Below, piece by piece: positions 23,820 to 36,047 of a stretch of 64,000 nt of DNA. The notes below the pieces were generated by a model, which was given only the letters and a program-made list of their open reading frames with translations, did not search any database and was not told the DNA's origin. Position 1 is the stretch's first letter, and each line of letters starts with the position of its first letter. Made by a program: the position numbers and the translations under genes. The stretch spans positions 112,815,061 through 112,879,060 of the forward strand of contig NC_081183.1 of the NCBI RefSeq assembly GCF_029867415.1. The letters run 5' to 3'. The stretch is from Vicia villosa (lineage: Eukaryota > Streptophyta > Magnoliopsida > Fabales > Fabaceae).

Positions 23820-25199
23820 ATCACAAACATATCATGTCATTCAGGTCAAACATGTGCGAAGTGTGTGAATAGGAATCACAAGTAAGAACAAGTGAACACA
23901 ATCGCAAACACAACAAGTTATTCGAGTCAAACATGTATGAAAATAAAACAATGCATACATGTTATTCAGGTAAAACATGTGAAATCTAAGCATGTTATTC
24001 AGGTCAAACATGCATAGCAAAGATAAGTAGTGCATACATGTTATTCAGGTCAGACATGCAAGCAAAGGTAAAGCAAAGCTAACATACATGTTATCCAGGT
24101 CAAACATGCACATGTATCAAGCAAACAAGTAATGCATACATGTTATTCAGGTCAAACATGTGATACCGAAGAAAGCGATGCGAACATACATGTTATTCAA
24201 GTCAAACATGTAAAAGCTAAGCATGTTATTCAAGTCAAACATACATAGCAAGGGAAGTAGTGCACACATGTTATTCAAGTCAAACATGCAAGCAAAGGTA
24301 AAGCAAAGCTAACATACATGTTATTTGGGTCAAACATGCACAGGTATCAAGCAAACAAGTAATGCATACATGTTATTTAGGTCAAACATGGGATACCGAA
24401 GAAAGCGATGCGAACATACATGTTATTCAGGTCAAACATATAAAAGCTAAGCATGTTATTCAGGTCAAACATGTAAAAGCTAAGCATGTTATTCATGTCA
24501 AACATACATAGAAGAGATAAGCAATGCATACATGTTATTCAGGTCAAACATCCAAGCAAAGATAAAGCAAAGCTAACATACATGTTATTCAGGTCAAACA
24601 TGCATAGGTATCAAGCAAACAAGTAATGCATACATGTTATTCTGGTCAAACATGTGATACCAAAGAAAGTGATGCGAACATACATGTTATTCAAGTCAAA
24701 CATGTAAAAGCTAAACATGTTATTCAGGTCAAACATACATAGCAAAGATAAGCAATGCATACATTTTATTCAGGTCAAACATACAAGCAAAGGTAAAGCA
24801 AAGCTATCATACATGTTATTCAGGTCAAACATGCACAAGTATCAAGCAAACAAGTAATGCATACATGATATCCGGTCAAACATGTGATACCAAAGGAAGC
24901 GATACAAACATACATGTTATTCAGATCAAACATGTAAAAGCTAAACATGTTATTCAGGTCAAACATACATAGCAAAGATAAGCAATGCATACGTGTTATT
25001 CAGGTCAAACATGCAAGCAAAGATAAAGAAAAGCTATCATACATGTTATTCAGGTCTAACATGCACAGGTATCAAACAAACAAGTAATTCATACATGTTA
25101 TTCAAGTCAAACATGTGATACCAAAGAAAGCAATGCGAACATACATGTTATTCATGTCAAACACGTAAAAGCTAAGCAGGTTATTCAGGTCAAACATAC
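23820..25199 (-). repeat. Satellite-like tandem array, 22-bp core with inverted ends, ~229-bp higher-order unit
   Basis: The core is CATGTT, ten bases, AACATG, so each copy is an inverted repeat able to form a 6-bp stem. Copies are separated by several short linkers that recur in a fixed order (GATACCGAAGAAAGCGATGC, AAAAGCTAAG, ATAGCAAAGATAAG, CAAGCAAAGGTAAAGC, GTATCAAGCAAACAAG). The GATACC linker recurs at about 24160, 24389, 24652, 24884 and 25109, giving a higher-order period of about 225-232 bp with one unit lengthened by about 32 bp. The array ends abruptly at the LTR at 25200. Confidence 0.85.
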
Positions 25200-28100
25200 T
25201 GTGGACCTCCGTTTTTATCTCGGGCCATACCTCTGTTCGGGAGAGATACGTGAACTGACTCTTTTTTATCGCTTAATGCTTTCGCATTTTTGAAAATTCA
25301 CAGAGTCGCCACCGACCTTTTATTTTATCCAATTAAGGAAAGGTTTATAAAAGAAACAGAAAAAAGACCTTTAAGAAATTCTGGGTAAGGGGGTAGGTTA
25401 TACAAAGGGAAGGTGTTAGCACCCTTTGTATCCATGGTTATCCATGGGCTCTTAAGTTTGCTTAGCTCACTTGTTTTTCGATTACTTTTCAATTGCTTTA
25501 GAATGCTCATATGTGGTTTCAAATACCTTTGTAAATTGAATTTTGTAATGATCCTTGTGTGGATGTATACAAAATGTTTGTTTATCTTTCGAAAGATGTT
25601 TTGAAAAGAACGTTAACTTTGTAATGATCCGTGTTTGGATGTATACAAAGTATTGTCTTTTTGGAAAGTTTTGTTTTGAAAAACAACAGTGTATGAGAAT
25701 TTTGTTTGTTTTGATTTGAGCAAGCAAACTAGGAGGTCTACCCTGAGTTGTAAGGTCTTTATCCTTATTTCCTTTAAAAATCTATCCTTTCACCGGATAT
25801 AAACAAAAGGTTCGATTTTGTACTCAAAATAGTGGAATTTTGACTTTGATTTTGAAAAGAATGAGAAGGGATTACCTTAAGAGGTGCAAGTGTGATTGTG
25901 ATTGGATTCAGATATTTTATCTTTGAAGTTAGTGATTTAACGGTTCAATTTTATCTTTGACATACACGCAGTTTATATTTGCTGGAAATTAAAATGCGGA
26001 AATGTAAAGTGCGGAAAGTAAATCTACGCTATTACATCGATTGTGCAGGAAATGTAAACTAGTCTATTTACATGAATTTGACATCCTATACATTTATCTA
26101 GGAATTGAAATTGCAAGAAAAATAAAAGGCATGTTTTTGGATTTTTTATCATTGATTTTAATTATAATTAATGCATGATTAATTAAATTAAAATGAAGAA
26201 ACAAGATGAAAATAGATTTAAACCTAGAAATTGAGTTTAAAATATGTACAAAATATTTGTCAATTAATTTTAAAACAAAACTAATTTTTTTGGGATTTTT
26301 GAAATTGATTTGAAATTGATTAAGCTAATTAATACATAATTATACAAATAATTATACAAATAACTAAAACTTAAAGAGAAAATTATTCAAAATATGTAAA
26401 AAATTAGTTTATAATATATAAACAATATTTAACATGAAGAACAATTTTTTTTATGATTTTTTGATTGGTTAGAATAATTAAGAAGCAAATATATAAATAT
26501 ATACTAATTAATTATGCAAAATATTGAAATTTTGAAGAAAAATAAAATATTTTTATTTCAGAAAATAATATATTATTTTAGAAGTCTAAAAATATTTTTG
26601 TGCATTTTTTGGATTTTTGAAACTATTTTTAATTAATTTTACAAAGAAAATTAAAATAAAATAGAAAATAAAAGGATACTGATCAGGTGTGGTTGGATTG
26701 AGAGTCTATATCATGGGCTAGCGTGTCTGGTACGCAGGATGAGCTGGCAAGTGGATCAGAAGGTGATTAAATTGAGACACATGGCAAAAGCGTGGACTGC
26801 AAAGCACAGGATCAAAAGTTATTTAAAAAAAAAAACGCGCGCGCCCTGGCCAATAGGGAGGGGCCACGCATCATCTTCTTCATCAGAACCACCCTTTTAC
26901 ACCTTGCGTTTACAGGTGGTGTAAAAGATCTCACCTATTACACCTACAAAAAATAGCGAATACAAGTAAAACGTGATATAAATCTGGCGCGATGCCATGG
27001 TTGAATTCGTCTGGTCCATACGAATTCAATGGGACATGTTTGAACTTGTAATTTTGCCTAATTTGGAAAGCCCTAATTTTGAGATGAAGAACCCTAAAAT
27101 GGTAGTTTTGTGTATACGTGTTCAAACTTCAATTAAGTTTCCAGAAATGATCTACACATCAAACCAAACTCAAATATATGTCTACATCTTGTTAAGCATG
27201 CGTGAATAACCAGATACGAGTTGATTTAGGTTCGAACAAATTATGACCTGTATAGCTCGATTTAGTGAGCTTCAAGGCTTGCAATTGATTGGGATACGTT
27301 TATTGATGTTCAAGGATGATGTTTGAATGCTTAGTTTGAACTGAAACTAGTTAGAAACTAAAATTCGAATTTTGAATTTCTTTCAAAAAGTTCCAAGTGG
27401 TTACAAGTGTGTTATGAGCAAGGCTTTGTTTCTGAACTTGTCTCCATATATTACTGAAGTATTGGAGTCTATTTATAAGCATTGAGGTGCTTAAAATCTA
27501 TGCTAGAAAGCAATAAGTGCTTTTGCTAGAATCTTGACTTTTTCCACATATGTAGCTTGGCATTTAAGCCACTATGGCTTGATTTTCTTCTCTCCCTCTG
27601 CTGTACTTTGCCTTGAGACAGAGTTGAATGAGTCATATTGATGAGTCATGCTTGGAATTCAAGCTATCCATTATCCTTTCATTTTTCCTTTTAATTTAAT
27701 CTTAAAAATAAGAAAAAATCAAGCAAAAATGGATGAAAAATGTTATGGATTAGTCTTGGTTGTGGGAGTCCCATAATATTATGGAAAGTATGTTTGAACC
27801 ATGAAAACTTGGCCCCTTTTGGAAAAAATGCATTTTTGAGCAATGTTGGTTTTATGCATTTTCCAAAATTTAGCAAACTTCAACAAGGTGTAAATCCCTC
27901 AATTTTTGTCATATGAAGGAGATCTTGAACTTTTTGGAAACCTCAAAGAGTCCTCTAACCAATGCCTTTGGTCTCATGTCAAAATGATTTTTGATGCTCC
28001 TTGTGTGTCCTTTTGAAAAAAGTGTCTTTTTGTTGACTTTGAAAATGACCTGTAATGTCTTTGATCATATTTTTCAAATGGTGAATCCAATGACCATGGG

Positions 28101-29082
28101 ATCAATGGCATTTGAAAGATAATTGAATTTCCTTCAAAATGAGCTTTGGTTTGAATTTTTTGGATGAAGGATGAGAGAGTTATGACCAGTCAAAGTTGAG
28201 TTGACTTTTCAGGTAAAAACCCTAATTTTGAATCTTAGGGTTTTGTTGATTTTTGATCTTTCCTTGATGAATTATGATCATCCAATGATCAAATGATGAA
28301 TCCTTTGACAAAATATGGATTTTGACAAAAAATTTCATTTTTGACTGTCTGTTGACTTTTTGGTCAAACGGGTCGTCTGTTGACTGTTTGAGCTGCTGAC
28401 GGTGCGTCTGAGTGAATTGAAGTTTGAAAATTTGTATGATGGTACTTTGAGATGTATGGATGTGCATGAAATCCATTTGAGGTCTCAAAAACTTGTTTCT
28501 CCTGTAAAAACAACAAAACCCTAGTCAGGGACTGTTTATGTAGGAGACAGTTAAACGTACCTGATTTTTGTGCAGTGTTGAGTGTCTGCAAATCGCGTGA
28601 TATTCAGAAGACTTCTAGAACAAAAATCTTGGTATTTTGAATTGTGAAAGACTGATTTGATTGATGGTACAAAACACTGAGAATTGTACTGCCAGCAGTT
28701 TGGCTGTCAACTGACCGTTCAGGTATTGACGTAGCAGTTAGAGTGAAAAATCAACAGTCAAAGTTAATTTTCTTTTTTGTTGTTTTTGTTTTTGTTTTAT
28801 GTGAAAAATGAAAGTTTATTTACATGACTTGTTAAAAAACACAGACATAATAAATAACTAATATTTACTGTATGCGGGCAAAATTACCGATAATAACCCT
28901 GAAAATCATTTAATGCACAGAAAAATGCATATTTGACTGGCAGAAAACACATAAAATATTATCTGAGTAATTAAGCAATATTATGACAAATAGTACAATA
29001 TTTAATACTGACAGTACAAATATTACATACTATATTGAACAGTACGACGAATAAACGGTACATTTAAGAAATACGGCAAATT

Positions 29083-29250
29083 TTAAGAATGACGATTGAT
29101 AACCCATGCTACAAATAGTAACATGTAGATGATTGGGAGCATAAGCATCCCAGGTCCACAGTGTTCCGGGCTATGTAGACAGAAGAAAGACATGATCACC
29201 GTAGCAATGGTGATGACCATAAGAAAACACGTTTCCCACCGCTTCGCCAT
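29083..29250 (-). CDS. Small 55-codon ORF in Ogre LTR leader, two hydrophobic segments
   Basis: Minus-strand ORF starting MAKRWETCFL at 29250 and ending WVINRHS. Residues about 8-25 (CFLMVITIATVIMSFF) and about 35-51 (MLMLPIIYMLLFVAW) are hydrophobic enough to be membrane helices, separated by a short loop with Cys, His and Pro. Upstream in-frame codons exist, but this Met lies 93 bases downstream of a TATA box on the same strand, so it would be the first good start in an LTR transcript. I recognise no family. It may be chance, or a leader peptide of the element. Confidence 0.35.
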   Translation of the reverse strand: MAKRWETCFLMVITIATVIMSFFCLHSPEHCGPGMLMLPIIYMLLFVAWVINRHS

Positions 29251-29342
29251 TTTGTCGGGAAAGAAGAAAGGATGGATTATGAAGTAGAAATTTGAGAGAT
29301 GAATTAGAATTTGATGTGAGATTTTTATGAAAAAATGAGAGG

Positions 29343-29350
29343 TATTTATA
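29343..29350 (-). promoter_or_regulatory. TATA box of minus-strand Ogre LTR
   Basis: Minus strand reads TATAAATACC, the best TATA in this LTR, and lies about 0.5 kb inside its start. Confidence 0.55.
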
Positions 29351-29865
29351 GAGTGGAAAGAAGGATAGAGACGTTGGGGAATGATGTGATTCCGTACAAA
29401 AGGAAATTTTGAGTGGAAGTAAGATTTGAAAGAAAGTGGAGATAGTGTTGGGAAAAAGAGAGATTTGATTTTTGAAAAAGAGATTTGAAAAGATTTTTGA
29501 AAATAATGGAATATAGTACAAAAATTAGTGGGAAACAAAAGATAATAATAATCTACTTGTTACCAGTACAGTCTGAGTTTCCTGATTCTGCGCCTGCAAA
29601 AAGATTTAACTCTGTACCAATTGTGTCAGTACTATTTATCTGTAAATAAATAAATAGCATGTGTGAAGTAATAAACAGCATTTGGCGTTTGCGTAAGAAT
29701 AAATTCAACTGCAAGCCAAATTACTGTATAAGAAAAATTTTAAAAACTAAGTATTTCATATGTCAGGATATTTGTTGAAATAAAAATCCATGATTATATG
29801 AGACTCTTAATTTTCAGATTGGAGTTTTCTTGAAAAAAGATGCGGGCAAATTTTGGGGTATAACA

Positions 29866-31366
29866 CTGTCATTCAAGGATACATTCTGAATGCTTTTGAT
29901 CTTCAAAGGATGCTTCTGATTGAGAAGGTAACGTCTACTCCAAGAATATTTCCAGATATCCTGACTAGAAGAGTCCCTGTTGAAAGCTTCGCTCAATTGT
30001 TCAAAGAAGAGCTTGACAAATCTGTTAAGCGTTATTTGAAGTCTTGTGTCAAAGCTCAATCTTCTGTTGATCCTACGTGGATTCGAGGAAGAGTTCTTCC
30101 ATCGCTGGCTGAGTTGAAGAAGAGGGAACAAAAGAAGAAAGAAAAGAGATTAAAGAGAAAAGCTTCAGAAGAAGAAGCTAAGCTAGCTAAGAAGCAGAAG
30201 ATTACCTATGATCCTCTCAAAGTACAATCCAAAGAATACCGTGAGAAGCGCATCAGGGAATCTTTTCGTGCATATAACATTTCTTCTTCCTCCAAGAAAA
30301 AGCCTCCTCCTTCTGAAACCCATAACTCTTTCACCATTCCAAACAGTTACCAACCACCTCTTTATACCCATATTCTGAACCCTGAACCATTAAATGTCAT
30401 TCCCCCAACACCTTCTTTAACCCATTCTTTCCCATCAAGAAAATCCAATCCCTATTGCCTTCTGTACACTGACTATCGTTTCACCTTTAACCCTCCTGAA
30501 TCCTCCATTGATACAACTTTTGCCTTGTTCAATCTTATGTTCAAAAAAAGGATGGAAACTTTGAGAGCTGCTCATGACTCCAAGTTGGATCATGTTGCTA
30601 TTATGGGCTTATGGAATATCTTTAATAGGAATTTTCAGTTTGATGCTATGAACATCCAGAAGTGATGCTTGGCTGAAGTATCTGGTTCTCCTGGCTGTTT
30701 CTTGGAGCTTGATGATGGTAAGTACCACCATCCAATCAGAAATTGGAGATCTCTTGAGGAGAAGAAGTTTGTGGATGAGTTGGAAGATGAACCATACCTT
30801 ACAATGGTCGTATGGAAGCCTCACTATTCTGTTATGACTGGAGATTTTCAGTGGCTATTCAACTAGCTTAGGGAGAATCCTTCTGAGAAGGCACCTAACA
30901 TGGTTATTCCTGAGGTTGAATATCCTTTAGAAGTTGCTGCTCCCATTCCTCCAAAGAATCTGGCTGAGATTCTTAAGGCTTTGGAGAATGAAGATTCTGA
31001 GATCCCTGCTCCAGAATATGATGAAGATGCTTCTGTGTCAAAAGCTGATGTTGAGAATCAAGATGCTGAGAATCATCATGCAGAGAAAGTTCCTGTTGAG
31101 GAAAATCAAGATGGTGTTCTCATATTAGATGCTGCTGCTGGAAATGCTATCCCTCTAAACGATAGTTGTGAAGCTTCCTCTGCTGAACCCTCTGTTCTGG
31201 TGAACTCTATCAAGGCTCTTCAACAGAACCAAGATGTTCTAGCTTCTCGTTTGGATAAGCATGATGAAACGCATGAGGAGTTCAAAACCTTCATGAAGAA
31301 GCAGACTGAAAGCACCTCTGAGATTCAAGACCTTCTGGCCAAGATAGTTTCTAAGCTAGGCTAGTC
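29866..31366 (+). pseudogene. C-terminal part of SIRE/Maximus env-position ORF
   Basis: Collinear with the second half of the ORF at 49189-51657: VIQGYILNAFDLQ matches VVQGPIFNGVDLF, and FPDILTRRVPVESFAQLF and VDPTWIRGRVLPSLAELKK have direct counterparts. A Lys/Glu-rich helix, a Pro/Ser-rich linker, and the DSKLDHVAIMG segment follow. A TGA at 30663 corresponds closely to the TAG at 50911 of the other copy. A second stop (TAG) lies at 30864. The end LLAKIVSKLG is followed by TAG at 31364. The N-terminal 240 or so codons are missing, cut at the Ogre LTR. The family is usually labelled putative plant transposon protein; its function is unknown. Confidence 0.8.
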
Positions 31367-32373
31367 GTAGTCTTTTGGTCTTAGTTGTCTCCTTGTTCTT
31401 GCATCTGTTTTCTTGCATCTCCTTCTGTATCTTCTGATATGTTTTGATGAATCAATGACATTTATCCTCTTCTCTTATATTGTTTGTTTTTCATCTGAAT
31501 CTTTTACATGCTTTTTGATGTTATGACAAAAAGGGGGAGAAAACTTGATAATTGATTTGATTTATATTATCAGTTGCTGTGATTAAGTCTCAACATTTCT
31601 AACGCTATTTTCTAGTTCTATGTCTTTAAGAATATCTTTGCAGGATTAGCATAAGAAGATGTTATTGGCATAAGAAGCAATACATGAAGAACATGTGATC
31701 GGCTTGAGAAGCAAACACATGAAGAATATGCTATTTCAAGATAGAAGCATGTTCTTGGAATTTGAAGCAAGCTTAGTGCCGTGGAGCTTCAAAGATCAGA
31801 AGCAAGAAGGAAGAATGTTCTGATATTCTCGTGGCAGAATATGCTCTAACACATTATTATTCCTCATTTGTTCTGATACACATTCTGTTTAAAAACTTAC
31901 CAGAGTTGTTGCTCTAATACATGTTCTTCTTAAAAGAATGTTCTGACTCATCCATGCTCTGACTTTTGTCGTTTAGTTTTTTCTGAAACATTTCAGGATG
32001 TAGAGATGCTCTGATGACGCTCTGGTACATTCAAGAATGTTTTGATACAATCAAGCATGCAATGATTCAAGAAGAAATTCAAAGCTCTAAAGTTGTCCTA
32101 TGGAAGCAAGAAGCAGAAGCTCTGAATGTTCTGAAGATTTAAGCAAATGTGAACGTCTCGACTGAAATGGAAAATACTCAGGGAAGTCTTTTATTTATAA
32201 ATTCTTCCAGTATTTATTTCAGGGGGGGTTGTTAATCTCAGGGGGAGACATATTCACACACTATGCTTATATGCTTACGCTATAACTGTGTACTTGTCTT
32301 TAGTCATCTGATATTCTGATTGCAAATTCATATCAATTATATATGTTTTTGTCATCATCAAAAAGGGGGAGAT
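31367..32373 (+). mobile_element. 3' untranslated region and polypurine tracts of SIRE/Maximus element
   Basis: Non-coding, rich in TCTGA/CAGAAG words. It contains an internal purine tract AAAAAGGGGGAGAAAA (31528-31543) and the final tract AAAAAGGGGGAGAT (32360-32373) directly before the LTR. The same two tracts occur in the element at 44-54 kb. Confidence 0.75.
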
Positions 32374-33504
32374 TGTTAGAACAAGATTTGTTCTGATCAA
32401 TATTCTTAGTTTTGATGATAACAATGTATATGAATTTTGTATAAGACAATGTGGTACTCTAATCCTATGAATTTTCCATTTCAAGAAATATATAAAGAGT
32501 ATGCACAAACTCAGCACAAGAAGCACTGATTCAGAAGGTTCAAGTATGCAACATCAGAACATGCTCTCGCAAGACATCAGAAGATGGTCAAGAAGAATCA
32601 GAACATGGTCTATTGAAGCATCAGAAGAACTTGAGTTCAGAAGCAGAAGCACTGGAGTTCTTATGGTATCACGCTAGAAGCACTTCAAGGTCAGAAGACA
32701 AGAAGATGCTCTGCACCAACCTGTTTGACTCTGATATATTCAAACATTGTATCTACAAAGATCAGATCAGAAGCAAGTACAAGATGGCAGGCTATTCTGA
32801 CTGACAAAAGGAACGTTAGAAGCTATTAAAGGCAAAATCAGTTAAAGCAGGAAAATCAAGGCTCGAGGTAGTTGACAAAAGAGTGAAACATTAAATGCAA
32901 TGTTGTACGGATCACGCAACGCATTAAATGCTCCCAACGTCCATTTTCTCAAACGCCTATAAATTGAAGTTCTGATGAGAAGCTGAATATAACACTCTAT
33001 GCAAAAATACTGAAACACTGTCAAAGTGAAAAGCTCTCAAACTTTATCTCCAACCTCACTTCAGTACTGTTGTAATATCTTAGTGAGATTAAGCTTAAAC
33101 TTAAGATAAATATCATAGTTGTGATTATAGCTTTTTAAGAAGAATTGTATAACTCTTATAAGAATTTTTTTACATTCATTTGTAAAGAACTAGAGGAGAT
33201 CAAGTTGTGATCGGATTCTCTAGAAGTCTTAAGCCGTATCTAAGCATTGTGTTCCTAGAGTGATCAGGTTGTGATCAGAAAACTCTAGAAGACTTAGAGG
33301 GTATCTAAGTGGAAAAACATTGTAATCAAGATTGATTAGTGGATTAAATCCTTAGTTGAGGTAATCACTCTAAGGGGGTGGACTGGAGTAGTTTCGTTAA
33401 CAACGAACCAGGATAAAAATCATTGTGCAATGGTTTTTATCTTAAGAGTTTTTAACGTCACACTTATTCAAACCCCCCCTTTCTAAGTGTTTTTCAATCC
33501 TTCA
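32374..33504 (+). repeat. 3' LTR of SIRE/Maximus element (1131 bp)
   Basis: Starts TGTTAGAACAAG and ends ATCCTTCA. It aligns throughout with the 1212-bp LTRs at 44129 and 52825 but is about 80 bp shorter and clearly more diverged, so it belongs to an older copy. TATAAATT lies near 32958. Confidence 0.85.
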
Positions 33505-33648
33505 AAAGGTGTATGTGTGGCATAATCACGTGGTTAATTCAGATATTTTATCTTGTAATTAGTTATTCTAATTCAATTAACAGGCTTGCACTCCCTAGGA
33601 TTATTGACCATAGAGAAAAATAAAGCAGTTTAATAGTCCTACGCTATT
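33505..33648 (-). repeat. Small Ogre-LTR fragment
   Basis: TTCAGATATTTTATCTT and the closing TAATAGTCCTACGCTATTAC resemble the segment 25905-26040 of the minus-strand Ogre LTR, in the same orientation. It is wedged between the copia 3' LTR and the Tekay-like element and has no LTR end of its own. Confidence 0.55.
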
Positions 33649-36032
33649 ACAATGGATGGGTTATGGGTTAAGCCCATTAGTGAGAATGATAGTAAGAGTT
33701 AGGGTTTTAGAGGTTTGGCCTCATAACTCATTTTGGAGAGAAAGAAGAGAAAGAAGGGAAGGAAGAGGGAAAGCTATGGCATGAAGAGGAAGAGCTCCAT
33801 TGAAGGAAGTGAAGCTTTTGCTAAGGTAAGGGTGGGGTTCTTACTCTCTAAGGGTTGGCATGATGATGGGTATGGTAGAGATTAGGTTTCATAATTGAAA
33901 TCTATGATTGTGTTGCAATGTTGATGAATGTGGAATTGATAATGTTGTGTATGCTTTCTATTCTTCAATTTCATGAATTTAGAAAAGTTAGGGTTTATGA
34001 ATTAATGTATGAATTTATGATTTGAAATGTGTTTTAATTGATGTTTGATGATGTTATAATGTTAGAAGATCCATAATAGGTGTTATATTTGTGTTTATAA
34101 CATGTATTCTATTGTTGTTCGTGATGGTTGGTGTTTTCCAACATGATTGGTTTGAGTTTAGGGGATTTGGGATGGGTTTCGTATTCTGTTTTCTGTGTTT
34201 GGGAGTTTCTAAAAATTGCCAGTTCGCGCCGCAAACTTTGTTGGCGCCGCGAACTGCTTGGCAGAAACTTAGGAATATTTGATTCACTTAGTTCGCCGTT
34301 CGAAGCGTTGGAAAGCTAACGCAATGAACTATACCATGATGTAATAAAATGATCCATATTATATAGTTTCCTATTATTTTTATTAGGATTAAGTGATGAA
34401 CTATGTTGTGTTAACAAATGAAGTATGCTGTTTGCGATGAATTGACATAATTGTGTTGTAGTATAACTCAATGTATGTTTTATTATGATGATACAATGTT
34501 ATTGAGATGATGATAAGTACCTTCCTTATGATGAATGAGATAATGATGTATGTGATGATAGGCATGATTAATAAAGATGTTGTATTCTATATGCGATTAA
34601 TTGTGCGTATTTGATATGTATGAGTCGACGATGATGCCATGCGATGACTTAACAATATATATGAAATTGAATATCACGTATTATGATGATTACTTGAATT
34701 AAGGAATATGATGAATGTGTTGATGTTGTTGGAAATATGATGAATCGTTGATGTTTGTTATAATATGATGAATTTGTGGTTGTTGTTAACATGATGAATT
34801 TGTTGTCATTGTCGCTAGTATGTGGAAATTGTTGTCGTTGTTGTAGACCTTATGGTCAATGTTGATAAGTTGTAATGTGTTGTATTTTGAGGTGAATTAT
34901 TGTTGTATGATGATGCAACATAGTGACGAGATTGAGAAGTGATGCATTCTTATGAATGATGATGATTTTGTTGTTGTTGAAGTTTGACATTATATTGATA
35001 ATGTTCGATGGTGATTTAGATGATGTTGTGATATATTAATTATGTGTGTTGTGTTTGTGTGGATGTTACATTTATTGAGTCACATCCATTGCATAAAGAG
35101 ACGATGGCCTTAATGGCAAAAGCGACATTGGCCTTGATGGCAAATAGCGACGGTGTGCACAATGGCAAATTTTGAGACGGTGGGAGTTTTACTCCAATGG
35201 TACCACATGCATTTGAATAAGTCGAGTCACATGTGAATTGCATTTGAGTCTTATTTTATTATGTTTGTGGTGATGTGTTGACTTGATGATGAGATGTTTA
35301 TCGTGATGTGTTGGGATCTTACTTGTGATTTGCATATATTGTCATGGTTGATTGTTGACATTGTTGCCATTCCATAAGTTGATTATGTTATTTGAATTTT
35401 TGATTCGATGATCTGTTGTTGTGACATGATGATAGCATAATTGTGAATCTGAATATGTTGTCTTAACTGATTAATGATATTGTTGCCGTTTTGAAAGTTG
35501 TATTATATTGATAAGTCGTTTTACGGTGAAACTTGTTGTAAGATGTTATGTGATGCGAAGTGGTGAAATTATGTATGATCTATATCTCCTATATTATTTA
35601 TCACGCATTCCTTTATATTGTAAGATATCTCACCCCTTTGCTGATATTTCCCCTACCATGGGAAATGGGCAGGTACTCAAGATTAGTCATGGATGTCCGA
35701 GGTTATTGATGTGTAGTCTTTATGTTGCTTTATGGCAAGTCGAGTTGGTGTCCATTGCTCTGATACGTAGCACTCGGGGGGATTAGTCGTTATTACTTGA
35801 TTGTTGTATTCTATGATGACATTTGTGTTAAGTTGAATATAAAGATGTTTATAAGTTGAAATTGGAAGATGTTGGATAAAGTCTTGTTTTCCGAATGCTA
35901 TGTATCTGTGTTGATTGCAATATGACTATGTTTGTTGGTTTAAGTTGAATTGTGACATCCCATCTTTGATGAATATTTTTAAATGCACTCTGATTTTCGC
36001 TTATAATTACGTGGTAGATTTTGGGTGTTACA
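33649..36032 (+). repeat. 5' LTR of Tekay-like element (5'-truncated)
   Basis: Collinear with 38408-40216 from ACAATGGATGGG onward and ends GGGTGTTACA. Its palindromic box (about 34220-34260) is shortened: AGTTCG joins CCGTTCGAAGCG directly, omitting about 105 bp present in the partner. Confidence 0.8.
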
Positions 36033-36036
36033 ATAG

Positions 36037-36047
36037 TGGTATCAGAG
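36037..36047 (+). other. Primer-binding site
   Basis: TGGTATCAGAG four bases after the LTR end, initiator-methionine tRNA type. Confidence 0.8.

Larger units (their letters stand above)
25200..29865 (-). repeat. Ogre-type LTR, minus strand (about 4.67 kb), apparently solo
   Basis: On the minus strand it opens TGTTATACCCCAAAATTTGC (from 29865), the start used by Ogre-type LTRs, also seen at 40217 and 59811. It closes GGAGGTCCACA (25200), after the GGTGGCGACTCT block shared with the other Ogre LTR ends. No primer-binding site or polypurine tract adjoins either end. Flanking five-mers (CATAC and CTGTC) differ, and the flanks are unrelated: satellite on the left, env-position ORF on the right. 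Confidence 0.7.

Noticed and set aside
23820..25199. CRISPR-like array (22-bp palindromic repeat with spacers)
   Set aside because: The spacers recur in fixed order, repeats are imperfect, and the surroundings are plant LTR sequence. It is a tandem satellite.
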